Assembly (NCBI GenBank): GCA_036927565.1
Contig: JAYESD010000010.1
Coordinates: 43,083,298 to 43,147,297, forward strand
Direction: 5' to 3'
Length of the DNA stretch: 64,000 nucleotides
DNA from: Tuctoria greenei
Taxonomy: Eukaryota; Streptophyta; Magnoliopsida; Poales; Poaceae
Of the stretch, positions 32,130 through 42,323 are shown piece after piece. The notes beneath the pieces are model-generated. The model made no database searches and was not told where the DNA came from. It worked only from the letters and a program-made list of their open reading frames with translations. The translations under genes were made by a program, and so were the position numbers. The stretch's first letter is position 1. Each line of letters starts with the position of its first letter.

Positions 32130-32558
32130 TGTAAGAGGATGCGAGATCAAATGAAGAACAACGCACGTCGGTGGAATCAAACCGGCAAATCGACAACTCT
32201 CAAACGATCAACAAACACCTCAAACAACAACGATAGGATCCAGTAGCGAGGATCACCTCATCTCTTCTCCATTTCAATCAACTTGCGGAACAAGTAGGGT
32301 TTAGGGGAAAGTGGTTAAGGGAGAGAGAGAAGCTAGAGAGAGAGGAGGTAGATGAATTCTGTTACAGCCTGCCCACACACGCACACCTCGACTGGTATTT
32401 AAACTTCACGGTTGGGCCTTGGTGCCGCAATGCCAGCTGGGCCCGAGTAATCTTCCGCCGGCCCACTTGCGATGTTCGAACAACGGTTGGCGCCTTTTGT
32501 CTTCCCGCCATCATCGCGCTCAGCTTCATGCCTCTTCGTCGCAGCCACGCTGCTGACA
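32130..32558 (-). repeat. Reina 5' LTR
   Basis: 429 bp, paired with 26920-27345. It is flanked by TGCAT on the right. Confidence 0.93.
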
Positions 32559-32563
32559 TGCAT

Positions 32564-32940
32564 CCACTTTCAGGCGGGCGCGCTCGCCGGCTAAAGCACC
32601 CATGGTGGCCCTGTTGTTGCCCGCTGAAACCTCGCCACCGCCCTTGTTTCTCGCTCGGTGCGGTAGGAGAGAGAAGGGGCAGGAGAGAAATGTCTAGGGA
32701 TATGGTGGAGAGGCGAGCACCGCCCGTTTTGTTCGCCCGATCATCGTGCTCAGCCGTCCGATGAGATCAGACGGCGGTAGCTTTCTGGCGCTTGCTTTTG
32801 GGCATCGTAAGCCATAGTCCACCGCTGGACCAACGTTTGGACTAGGCTAGAGGCCCACGTGGGCAAGCGTACATGTACATGTCCGCATGGGGCAATTTTG
32901 GGTTGCAGCAAAGCCACGATCCTGCACTGCAGGTAGTTCC
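32564..32940. other. GC-rich outer-element (or captured) segment, right of Reina
   Basis: This continues 26705-26919 across the Reina insertion. The plus frame stays open to TGA at 32762. It ends in a poly(T)-rich stretch (32941-32952), after which composition drops sharply to AT-rich. No family recognised; it could be a captured gene fragment or the original leader of the outer element. Confidence 0.45.
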
Positions 32941-34470
32941 TTTTTTTTTTTAAGACTGAGTTGCATGCATGGTGGGCTGATCTAAGCATTTAAGCCTGTG
33001 ACCATATGAAGGGAATAGGTTGTGGGCTGTTTTTTCCTTTGGGCCATGAGGAAACATTAAGAAATCAGATAAAATGAGTTATGGGCTTTTGGGTCACAAT
33101 TAGCTACGGGCTCAATTTATTTTTTTTCCAACAAAAATTATATTTGGTGTGGTAAAGACTGTTTTTGCAGTAATTAGTAATAAAAGAATATAGTAAGATA
33201 TTCAGAATATTTTATTGCAAACTAAGTATATTAGTAAGAGTAAGTATTAACTGCAGTGGAAATGTAAGAATATTTAGATAAGTTTTTCCAAATTTTTATG
33301 ATTTGGAAATTTGTTGTGTTTGGGAATAATGACATATATATACAGTAAGTTTACCAATTTCTCATAATGTGGAAATTGGTGTAGTGCTAAGAATTCCAAT
33401 TTTTTAATGTTTTGGAAAATTAGTAATAAGAATCAGTAAGTTTCATTTTCCCAAACAATTTAAATTTACTAATTTGCATTTATCTGTGAATTGGTGTAAT
33501 ATTTAGTAGCAAAATTGATTTTTCTCAATACCATTAAAATAAGATTATATTGCTACTCTGTATAAATAAGTATTAATTAAGTACATTAGCTTCCGCTGTT
33601 AAGTGTTAAATTTAAGACTTTCTAATTAAACTTTTTTCACCAACGTGAGAAACTTTAATTAGAATACTTTGAGTAAGATTTCACTGTGTCTAAATATTTA
33701 GTTATAAGTTTAAGTGCCCAATCTTGTTTCAAGTAATTAGTAATTTATATAAGTTTTAATATTTAGCTAATTAGTGTAAGTATAAGATTAGTAAGATTTA
33801 ATATTGTAATTAGTATTTAGCTATAAGTTTAAGTATTTAGTCATCATTTAAGTAGTTAGTCATTGTTTTAAGTTTTTAATATTTTAGGAATTAGTGTTTG
33901 GGCATGAGGCAATTTTCTTAAGTTTAAGTAAGATTTCATGTTATGAAAATCTACAGTGATTAAATATCTAGTTAGTATGGTAACTTTATATTGCGATCAA
34001 CGTCGCTGATAGAATTTTACTATGATATTGTAATAAGTTAATTTGAGCATTTTATGCTACTCTCTAAATGTGACATAGAAATAATATTTAATCTTATTAA
34101 GTAATTAGATTTTGCCTCATATTAGTTTTTATTAAGTAACATGATGATTCAGTCATCGTGATTAAGGTTAGTAAGTCCTCATTAAGATTTAGATGTATAT
34201 GGTGTACATATACATGTAATTTTAGTACGTTCACCATTAAGCTTCTGTTGTTCTTGTAAGATGAATTAGTCTAAGTATTCTTCTATTTAAATTGGATCCG
34301 ATGTGAAGATTTATTTAGAAGAATCAATATATTAAGGTGTATAATAAGTTAATCATAAAATATTCATGATTAAGTAAGTCGGGTATGACTCATTAATTTG
34401 TACTATTAATTAATCAGTTCTAATAATTAAGTTTGTTAAGACTTAAGCTTCCGCTGTCATCTTTGGTGTG

Positions 34471-34972
34471 GTAAATTTATTCAGTAACCAACGTGAAAAA
34501 TAAATTTACTGTGTGTTTAAGTTTATTAAGATCTTTTGTATTAGTGTATGAAAATTATGTTGAGTAACCAAAGTGAAAAACAAAATTTTCATACTTTAAC
34601 GTCGTGTTTTGTCAAGTAACTTGCGTGAAAGACAAAACACATATTTTTTAGTTGTTTAAGTAATTCTTAGTTCATAATTTCATTGAGTAACCTACGTGAA
34701 AATCGAAATTTGTTATGTTTTGATTTAGTGTGTTTTATCAAGTAACTATGTGAAAGATAAAATACAACTTTTTTAATTCATTAAGATACATAAATTATTG
34801 TATATTTTGTTGAGTAACCAACGTGAAAGATAAAATATTCTATGTTGTATAAGATGAATTAAGTTATTTTATATTTTATTGAGTAACCAACGTGAAAGAC
34901 AAAATATTCTATGTTAATTAAGATGTATTAAGTATTGTATTTTGTTGAGTAACCAACGTGAAAGATAGAATA
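34471..34972 (+). repeat. Array of eight hairpins with a conserved 17-nt loop
   Basis: Loop consensus GAGTAACCAACGTGAAA begins at 34482, 34562, 34614, 34685, 34740, 34812, 34881 and 34947. Each loop is flanked by complementary arms that differ from unit to unit, for example GTAAATTTATT/AATAAATTTAC (11/11), GTGTTTTGTC/GACAAAACAC (10/10) and a 16-bp pair with one mismatch (34546-34561/34579-34594). Spacing is 52-80 nt. A ninth, diverged member with CACCAACGTGAG in its loop lies at 33621-33663. Confidence 0.85.
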
Positions 34973-36448
34973 AAATATTCTATTTAGTCGTGTATGTTTC
35001 ATTAAGACTATGATCAAAATGTTACATACACTTAGTAAATAGGACCAACTTTATTTAAGTAATTAATTTTAAGATTAATTCAGATTTATTTCTGAATATA
35101 TATTGTCTCGTATATTAAGAGTTTTCTCGTGCCTTAAGTTTTATTTTAGTAATTAAGTCGCTTCATTGGGAATTATCTCGCGTGATGATCAAATCAGGTA
35201 TATCATTTATATGCCATTGTACATTTTAATAAGTATTTTATGTCGATAAGATCTTAAGTAAATCAATAATTTTATGAGAGCATTCCTATTGTATCGGTAG
35301 TATTAAAATAATTATTAAGAATTTAAAATCCAGTTAAATGTATTTTCAAATACATATTCTAGCACTTGTTAGAAGTTGTTGTTTTATGGTTGATTTAGTA
35401 GTGGTATATCATGATAGCACATTCTTGAAATGGGCCATGCTGTTATTAAAATTAAGTTATTTGACATGTAATTAGAGAGTAAGAATTAAATTTTGACATT
35501 TTGACATCGTCAAATATGTTAAGCATATCATTTAGAATCTTTAAATGATGGCATAGAGAAATTTTTATACCCTAGAAAGAGGTGATGTACTCCTATTAGT
35601 ATTAAGTGATGTTATTAGGATATAAGTAAGTAATATAATTATCTCCTAATAATAAGTATTGTAAATTTTCTTTGAAATTATGGCACTATTGTATATGCCA
35701 TATTTCGAGGGGGGGATTGTAGGTTTAACACTAAGATGATGAGTGAGATCATTAAGCAATATATTTTCACCTCACATTTTTTAGTTTTTATATAATGCTT
35801 TCTGTGCATTGTAATAAGAATGATCTATACAATAAGGGGGAGTAAAATATATATTATTGTCTAATACCCCAAATTAGGAATGTACGATTATTTCTTTACA
35901 TTTTAATAAGTTTGTAAGGAAATATAACATAATTAAGTTTATAAGAGAGTGATCTGGTAAGATGAGACTTTAGTGTTTTCACCTTGTCTTTTCTTAATTA
36001 AGTTGATGCTTATAAACATCGTATAAGTTATATATATAAATAAGATTACTCAAATAATTATAAGTATGATACTAAGAATATAAAATTATTACTCTCATTT
36101 TGAAACGAGGTATTATAGTCTTCTTAACCAATGACTAAGTCAGGGGGAGTTTGACATCTAAAGATACCGATCTTGAAAATAAATGGTTTCTGTAAGCACT
36201 TTTATTTTTCAAGATTTATTCTTTGTGATGTCTAACTGATATTGTGTTAACAATGCTAGACATTGTTCTCACAATACCTGTTATTTAATTTTTCATCATT
36301 AGTGGCCAATAATGATGAAGAATGAGAGCAACCTCATTTAAGTCACAAATAAGCCACCAAATGTGTTAAGAAATTCAAATGATGATGATCACACTTCGTA
36401 TGAATAAGTTGTGAGTGATTGTTACTCATTTGAATGACTTAGAATTTT

Positions 36449-37214
36449 GGGGCTATTGTGTTTATACCCCTACTTGTAAGTCTAATTGTGATTTTACCCT
36501 TCAAATTTGGGGTTTGTGATTTTACCCTTGTTTCTTTGAAATGAAACAAAATTCTACCCTTACTCCGTTAAGGATAGTTAACGGTGTTAAATATGAGAAA
36601 AAAATATAAAAAAACCATTATCATGTTAACATATTGAAGATGTATTTAGTAGTATTACAGAACAAGATATATTTCATTGAAAATTTGTTTGGATGTGAAA
36701 TTTATAATTTGGTAAATTTATTTGAATTCATTCAATTTTGTAACTTTTTATATTTGAAATTCTGAAAATTTGAAATTTATAACAAAAAATTGAAATTTGA
36801 AAATTTGGAAACTGAAATATATTTTTTGAAATTTTAGATTTCAAAAATTCTAAATATCATTTAATTTTTTGAATTTATTTGAATTTCACTTAAATTTGTT
36901 TGTTTTAAAATTTCTAAAAAAATGATTGGATTTGAATTCAATATTTCCAAAATTCAGTAATTCTGATATTTTTTATCTTTCAAAAAGCTTCTTTGCATAA
37001 ATTAGCACAAAGATGGATAGTTTTGACTTTTTTATTTTTCAATTGTTTATTTAATTTTGTTAAATCATTTAATCTAATCAGATTTAATGGTGTTAGAAAT
37101 GGAGGGTAAACGGTGACTTCATTTTGAAAAGGTAGGGGTAAAATCACAAACCCTAATTTTCAAGGGTAAAATTCACAATTAGAGCTGAAACTAGGGGTAG
37201 AAACACAATAATCT
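36449..37214. mobile_element. Mutator-like MITE with long terminal inverted repeats
   Basis: The ends are inverted copies of each other over roughly 80 bp (36450-36530 against 37120-37213; both read inward as ATTGTGTTT.TACCCCTA, then TCTAATTGTGA, then GGGTTTGTGATTTTACCC). A 9-10 bp direct repeat TTAGAATTTT flanks it (36439-36448 and 37215-37224). Long TIRs with a 9-10 bp duplication indicate a non-autonomous MULE. The interior is AT-rich and non-coding. Confidence 0.8.
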
Positions 37215-38199
37215 TTAGAATTTTAGTTTTCCAGTAGAGTCAAATCAGTAGACTGTAATGAGTCTATAAAATCTAACGTGACTCTAAAAGAAATAATAAA
37301 TGCTTTTGATGTAAGTGTCATCAAAAGCTGTTCATAAGTGAGACATTTCTCAATGAGTTTATTTGAACTATAAATTATGTCATGTAAGTTAGTGAAGTGA
37401 GATATCTTAAAGTAAATCCGTTCATAGATTGAAATAAGAGTATTTAAGTTAAGAATATCTCACGTTCAATAAATTCATAATAGATTTTGGGTATCATAAG
37501 ATATTGAGAAGGACAATTAGTGTTTGTCTTAAGTTTAAGACAATAAAGTTAAGTATCTATTAGAGGATGATGTAGTGCAGTTAGAAAATAATGTTGATCA
37601 ACTATTAAAGAGTAAGTATATTGTCCTCATCGTTATTAAGTTAAGGATTAAGATCTTAGTGATGTTTCTTGCTTGTTAGTATGTAAGTTTCACTAAGATA
37701 AAATAAGGGGCTATTAGATAATGAATATCTACTATAGTCATAAAATTATGTGGTATGCATAGATTAAGTTCAAGTCTGCTCTTAAGGTCAAGGGTGGTAA
37801 GTATAGGAATGAATTAGAGATCGATCGAATAGAATTGGTTCCATGTACTTCTACTGTCAGAAGTTTCTTTAAGTTTGCTCAATTAATGATACACCCTAAC
37901 ATAGTTTAAGTAACCAGAATATTTTGATATAAGCAAATTCAATCCAGATATAGATCACTGGTTTAGAAATAATAAAAAATTTGAAGTTTTATAAGTGATT
38001 TAGGCCTCATGATAAGATGAGTAAGAATTGACGTCATTTGAATGAAGTTTTAGTAAGATTCAGTTTTACGAGACGTGTAGCAAAATCCACAATCAATTGC
38101 TAACACTCGTATTTTGGAGTCTTATTGTGGAAAAGCTCCAACCAAGCGGTCACTACATCATGAGTGATGTATACTGAACGTTCTTTAAGCATGAGGCCG

Positions 38200-38458
38200 T
38201 CGAGCAGACACTAGAATTATTTTACCCGATTTAAGAGTGGTCGACAGCATTAAACCACTTAAGTCATTATATTCCAAGTGCAACAAGTCATGTGTGCCGC
38301 CAAACACATTGACATTAGTTTGCAAATGATAAAATCCAAGATCATACCATTGTTTTGAGCAAATTAGTGACAAACGATTGCTTGCGGTACCATTTACAAA
38401 AAGGTCTTCCAACCAAGTGTTCAGTGAACACAAAGTCAATATGGGTGTAAGGAGGAGC
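38200..38458 (+). pseudogene. Relic of copia pol C-terminus (RNase H end)
   Basis: Degraded plus-strand translation preserves the order of landmarks: VVDSIKPLK (38227 on), KHIDI (about 38304) and 'LLAVPFTK' leading to 'QVFSEHKVNMGVRRSL' and TGA near 38459. These match the typical copia ends 'VVDSISRPLKIYCDN', 'KHIDIRYHF' and 'ADPLTKGLP..VF..H..NMGV'. Frames change between the pieces. This is the only protein evidence that the outer element descends from a Ty1/copia element. Confidence 0.65.
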
Positions 38459-38668
38459 CTATGATCAACTGGATACTAAGGGGCCATCAAGAGTAAGGTT
38501 ACTTCTAAGTGTGAGATGTATCGTGGTCGTTCGAGTCAGATAGCACGTAACTGACTATTCTTGATGCGACCCCTATATGTCAAACATGAAGAAGCTAACA
38601 CTAAGCTCAGAATTAAGTAAGTATAAGTTTTGAGATTAAGTATTAAGTTAGTCTTGATCGATGGAGAT

Positions 38669-38680
38669 CAAGGGGGAGAA
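38669..38680 (+). other. Polypurine tract of outer element
   Basis: CAAGGGGGAGAA directly abuts the TGTTGG start of the 3' LTR, as in many copia elements. Confidence 0.8.
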
Positions 38681-39139
38681 TGTTGGAGTTGATCTCCAAT
38701 GGAATAGGTCCAACGACCTATTCCAGCTCCCATTCGCGCCCTGATCGGGGGCGCCAGCCACGTTTTGGCTGTGTGCCCCCTCTCACCCCACATCACACAT
38801 AAAAGGGAGGAAGTTAGGGACACGTGAACTAAGGTATACCGGATCCCTAACCACTCCAATGAGAGCTGAGCCAATCCGATCTAAGGAGGAGTGGGAGTGA
38901 GGGGAAGGTTCCCAGTGGCGACCATGTCCCGGCCGCACGTCTTCACCAAGCCACCGCCCGTCGCCTCTGCACCACCACATCATCGCCGATCATCTCACCA
39001 ACAAAGGTATGTCTAGCTGAGGTGCGCCAAAACCTTCCCTTCACTTATGTTCCTAAGATCTATTATCCATTACCTGATTTGTCTTGAGGTCCATGCATCC
39101 CCGTAGATCTAGCCGCTAGGGGTCCTCAGCATTACTACA
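38681..39139 (+). repeat. 3' LTR of outer element
   Basis: 459 bp, matching 828-1269. It contains a perfect 10-bp-arm inverted repeat (GGAATAGGTC, CAAC, GACCTATTCC; 38701-38724) that the 5' LTR has lost. It is followed by target duplication CCAGT. Confidence 0.9.
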
Positions 39140-39144
39140 CCAGT

Positions 39145-40090
39145 TACTTAATGGGCCATCCACCACGGTCTCCATGGAAACAGCTTAATACCTGATCCTT
39201 GTCCAAGTCCTGGCAGCCAACTTCCATGACAACGCTTTTCGCCATATTGATATGCAAACCTGTGGCTTCTCCAAAGCTTCGAAGGATGTTCATAGCATCC
39301 TGCACATCGCTCTGCAGCGGATTAAGGAACAAAGCCACATCATCTGCATAAAGTGAAAGTCTCATATGGGTTCTAGCTCCCGATAGAGGGGACAACAGAC
39401 CCTCTTTGGTGGCTTGATGAAACAGTTGCTACAAAGTGTCAATAGCAAGAATAAATAAGTATGGTGATAAAGGATCACCTTGACGCAATCCTCGAGCATG
39501 TATTATTTCAAGTCCCAACACCCCATTTGTTTTAACAGTGGATGTTGCCGTGGATAAAAGAAGTGATAACCAGTCCCTCCAACGAGGTGGGAAATTTCTT
39601 TGCTCCATGAGCTCCAAGAGGTGAGGAATTTCTTTTCTCATCCCAAGCCACTTAATCAAATGCTTTCGATATGTCCACTTTAAAGAGCAAGATAGGTCGT
39701 CGGGCACGGTGGCATTCACGAACCACATTCCCGACATATAACAAATTTTCTTGTATTGAACGTCGCTTGATAAAAGCACTTTGGGCAGTGGATACGAGTG
39801 AGTGGATCACTTTTGAAAGGCGCCTAGCGAGGACCTTGGAGGTCAATTTTGCAAAGGAGTTTAACAAACTTATCGGTCGATAGTCACTGGCTTTTTCAGC
39901 AATATCTTTTTTTGGGAGAAGTGTGATCGTTGCCTTGTTGAGCACATGGAAGGTGTTGGTATTGAGGCAAAAAAATGCTGAAAAGCTTGGAGTATGTCTT
40001 CTTTAATCAATGCCCAGCAGGATTTGTAGAAGGCTCGGGTAAAACCATCTGGACCGGGTGCTTTCTCTGACAGCATTTCAGAAATGCCTT
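39145..40090 (-). pseudogene. LINE ORF2 reverse transcriptase domain
   Basis: From 40090 down: EKAPGPDGFTRAFYKSCW, ITLLPKKDIAEKASDYRPIS, KVLARRLSKVI, LFKVDISKAFD, ARGLRQGDPLSPYLFILAID and catalytic LYADDVALF near 39345. The frame changes near 40090 and 39700 and a stop is present near 39425, so it is inactive. It should have encoded target-primed reverse transcriptase. Confidence 0.88.
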
Positions 40091-41393
40091 CCCATATTTC
40101 TGTTCTGAGAAAGGCTGATCCAGGTCTGCCTGTTGCAGCTGAGAGAGATTGAGAACAGCCCAGTTCAAAGAAGTGGTGCGCTGGTGATGAAACCCCAGAA
40201 TGTCATTGAAATAATTATGCAGCTCTTCCTCTTTCTCAGAATGTAACCAAAGCAGGGCACCATCCTCCCGTTTGAGGTAGGGAATGAATTTTCTTCTGGC
40301 CCGGCCATTAGCATTTAAGTGAAAATACTTTGTGCAAGCATCACCTTCTTGTAACCACGTGACCCTGGAGGATTGTCTGTGACGTGAGCGTTCTATTGCT
40401 GCAAGGCCAAGAACCCTCACTTTAAGCTCCTTGCGGGGCGTCTGCTCTTCCATTGAGAGTGTGCATGTTTCCTGAGCTACGTCCAGTTGGCTAATAACCT
40501 CATTAGCAATGAAAAGTTGGATCCCTGCTTCACCGAATAGGCCATTGCTCCATCTTTTTAGTGCTGTTGCTGTGTGCTTGAATTTGCGATTTAGCCTGAC
40601 CATAGGTGATCTACTTCCTTGCTCCTTTTCCCACGCTGATTGAACTATGTTCAAAAAAACCTGGTACCTGTACCCAAAAGTTTTCAAATTTAAAATCAGC
40701 TTTACCAACTGAATGCTGCTGACTGGATAGAAAGAGGGGACAATGATCTGACAGCGACGTCGATAGAGCTTGTAATCCAACATCTGAATGTAATAAATCC
40801 ATTCACTGCAGCAGAATGCTCGATCAAGTTGGATAAGGGTGGGAGAGGCTCGTTCATTGCTCCATGTGAAGGACTTGTTCTGTAATGGTATCTCCAAGAG
40901 TTCTACTCTGTTCAGTGTGCTGCGTAAGGAATTCATCCACCGTCTGTTGAGATTATCATTGTTTTTATCCCGAGCTTGGTAAATGAGGTTGAAATCCCAT
41001 ATGCACAGCCATGGAATCCCCTGGGATGGTTTTGTCATTTTTAGCTCCTGGAGGAAACGCGGCTGTCTACATCACCAGTTGGGCCATAGACCGTAGTAAC
41101 CTTGAAGGAGATATTTGCAAATCTATATCTGATGCAACAAGATAAGATGAATTCCTGTTTCTCTGGCATCGTACTTTCGAAGTAGTCCGGGTTCTATGCC
41201 AAGATCAGTCCTCCCCGGGTGCCCTGTGCTGGAATGTAATCAAAGCAAGATAGGTCTGATCCGAGGCACTCAGTAACTATGAATGTATCTAGCTGCTGAA
41301 GCTTAGATTCTTGGATGCACACTATATTAGCTCCGGATGCCCTGATTAGTTGCCGCAGTGCCTCTCTTCCTACAGAGAGATTAAGTCCCCTTA
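40091..41393 (-). pseudogene. LINE ORF2 apurinic-like endonuclease domain and linker
   Basis: The minus strand begins with an IRGLN motif at the Tat2 junction (the expected start of the plant LINE endonuclease), then ANIVCIQESKLQQ, RGGLIL, a stop, FKVTTVYGPTGD, WLCIWDFNLIY, KSFTWSNERASPTLIQLDRAF, and a linker ending FSEQ. Nonsense codons near 41200 and 41040 break it. An EEP-fold endonuclease would nick the target DNA. Confidence 0.85.
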
Positions 41394-42284
41394 TGTCGAT
41401 ACCAGGTATCCCTTCGTACTAGAAAAAGACGCGCCGAGTTCCATCTTTCAGTATTGTAGACCACACATGTCTCGCAGTGCCGGACTTGCCTCCCTCCTTA
41501 GGGTGGCTCCAGTGCTGTCACGTGTCCCGCAGTGCCGGACCTGCCTTCCTCCTTAGGGTGGCTCCGGTGCTGCCACGTGTCCGGCCGTGCCGAACCTGCC
41601 TCCCTCCTTAGGGTGGCTCCGGTGCTGCCACGTGTTCCGGGGCGTCGGACATGCCTCCCCAACAGGGGAAGCTCCGGTGCTGCCACATGTCTAGTAGCTC
41701 AGGATCTGCCTCCCCGCAGAGGGAAGCTCTAGAGCTACCACTTGTCACACGTCCGAATCTATGTCTGCAACGGGAAGGCATCGGGATCTCCAATGGCGCG
41801 AACATTCAAGGGCTATCAATTGACTATTACAAGACCTGGTTAACGTGTCATTAATGCCATATTAACGACGCACGATCAGAGGATTATCAAGATCGGTAAC
41901 GCTGCCATTAAGGCACATTATGATACTATTAAGAACCCTTAACACCTGTAGATCGTGTATAGAACGGTTATTATAGCCGGGGCCACCTTTCGAGCCACGG
42001 CGCATACTATAATAGTCAGTCCTTGACATATAAAAGGGTTGCGCTGCATGGTAGAATAGAAGCTAAGCAATCTCAAGTAATCCATACTAAGCTTTGGCTT
42101 GCACATTCTCAAGCAAACAACACACATCCCGTGGAGTAAGGTGTTACGCTCAGGCGACTCGAATCACATAAAACTCCTCGTATCACCCTGCTTTTAGATC
42201 TTGATTAGCGCTCCGCCTAAATACGAACATCCACGAACTACTTCTTAGTAGTATCGGGAGAAGTGTCGTTGCTACACTTTGACA
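41394..42284 (+). repeat. Tat2 5' LTR
   Basis: 891 bp, starting TGTCGATACCAGGTATCCC (compare TGTCGGTACCCTGGGTACC in Tat1) and ending TACACTTTGACA. It contains an imperfect repeat of 'GTGGCTCCGGTGCTGCCACGTG'-like units at 41500-41690 and a TATA box at 42029-42036. Confidence 0.82.
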
Positions 42285-42304
42285 TTTGGCACGCCAGGTA
42301 GGGG
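42285..42304 (+). other. Tat2 primer binding site region
   Basis: TTTGGCACGCCAGGTAGGGG directly follows the LTR and differs from Tat1 at few bases. Confidence 0.75.
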
Positions 42305-42323
42305 TGCATTCAAGATCTCCAAG

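Larger units (their letters stand above)
26920..32558 (-). mobile_element. Ty3/gypsy chromovirus, Reina type, full length
   Basis: A 5.6-kb element with short LTRs (26920-27345 and 32130-32558) and perfect target duplication TGCAT (26915-26919, 32559-32563). Reading the minus strand: LTR, PBS, gag, protease, RT, RNase H, integrase, chromodomain, PPT (complement of 27346-27360) and LTR. Compact size, short LTRs and a chromodomain whose ORF ends inside the 3' LTR are typical of the Reina lineage. Several nonsense codons and one frameshift make it defective. Confidence 0.9.
33000..38640 (+). repeat. AT-rich, inverted-repeat-dense interior of outer element
   Basis: About 5.6 kb with no usable ORF, rich in TAAGT/GTAAG words and in adjacent inverted repeats. 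Examples with arms of 8-14 bp: 33285-33309, 33353-33380, 33621-33663, 34193-34215, 35338-35355, 35674-35706, 36153-36232, 36241-36275, 36292-36319, 37302-37328, 37397-37463, 37524-37543 and 37653-37699. GGGGGAG purine tracts occur near 35707, 35843 and 36141, besides the terminal PPT. The density of foldbacks suggests a structured RNA, as proposed for LARD interiors. Confidence 0.65.
828..39139 (+). mobile_element. Outer non-autonomous LTR retrotransposon (LARD-like, copia-like ends), host of nested insertions
   Basis: It is bounded by two related LTRs (828-1269 and 38681-39139), both starting TGTTGGAGTTGATC and ending CATTACTACA, with a 5-bp target duplication CCAGT on each side. A tRNA-Met-like PBS follows the 5' LTR and a purine tract AAGGGGGAGAA precedes the 3' LTR. 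Without the nested elements, the interior is 1270-1317, 26705-26919 and 32564-38680, about 6.4 kb. Only a degraded trace of copia pol remains, near 38.2-38.46 kb. The rest is non-coding and hairpin-rich. This fits a large retrotransposon derivative that depends on proteins supplied in trans. The lineage within Ty1/copia is uncertain. Confidence 0.8.
39145..41393 (-). mobile_element. LINE, 5' portion (endonuclease and most of RT)
   Basis: Upstream half of the same LINE as 1-827. It is cut on the left by the outer LTR element and on the right by Tat2. The 5' UTR and ORF1 would lie beyond the right end of Tat2, outside the window. Confidence 0.85.
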
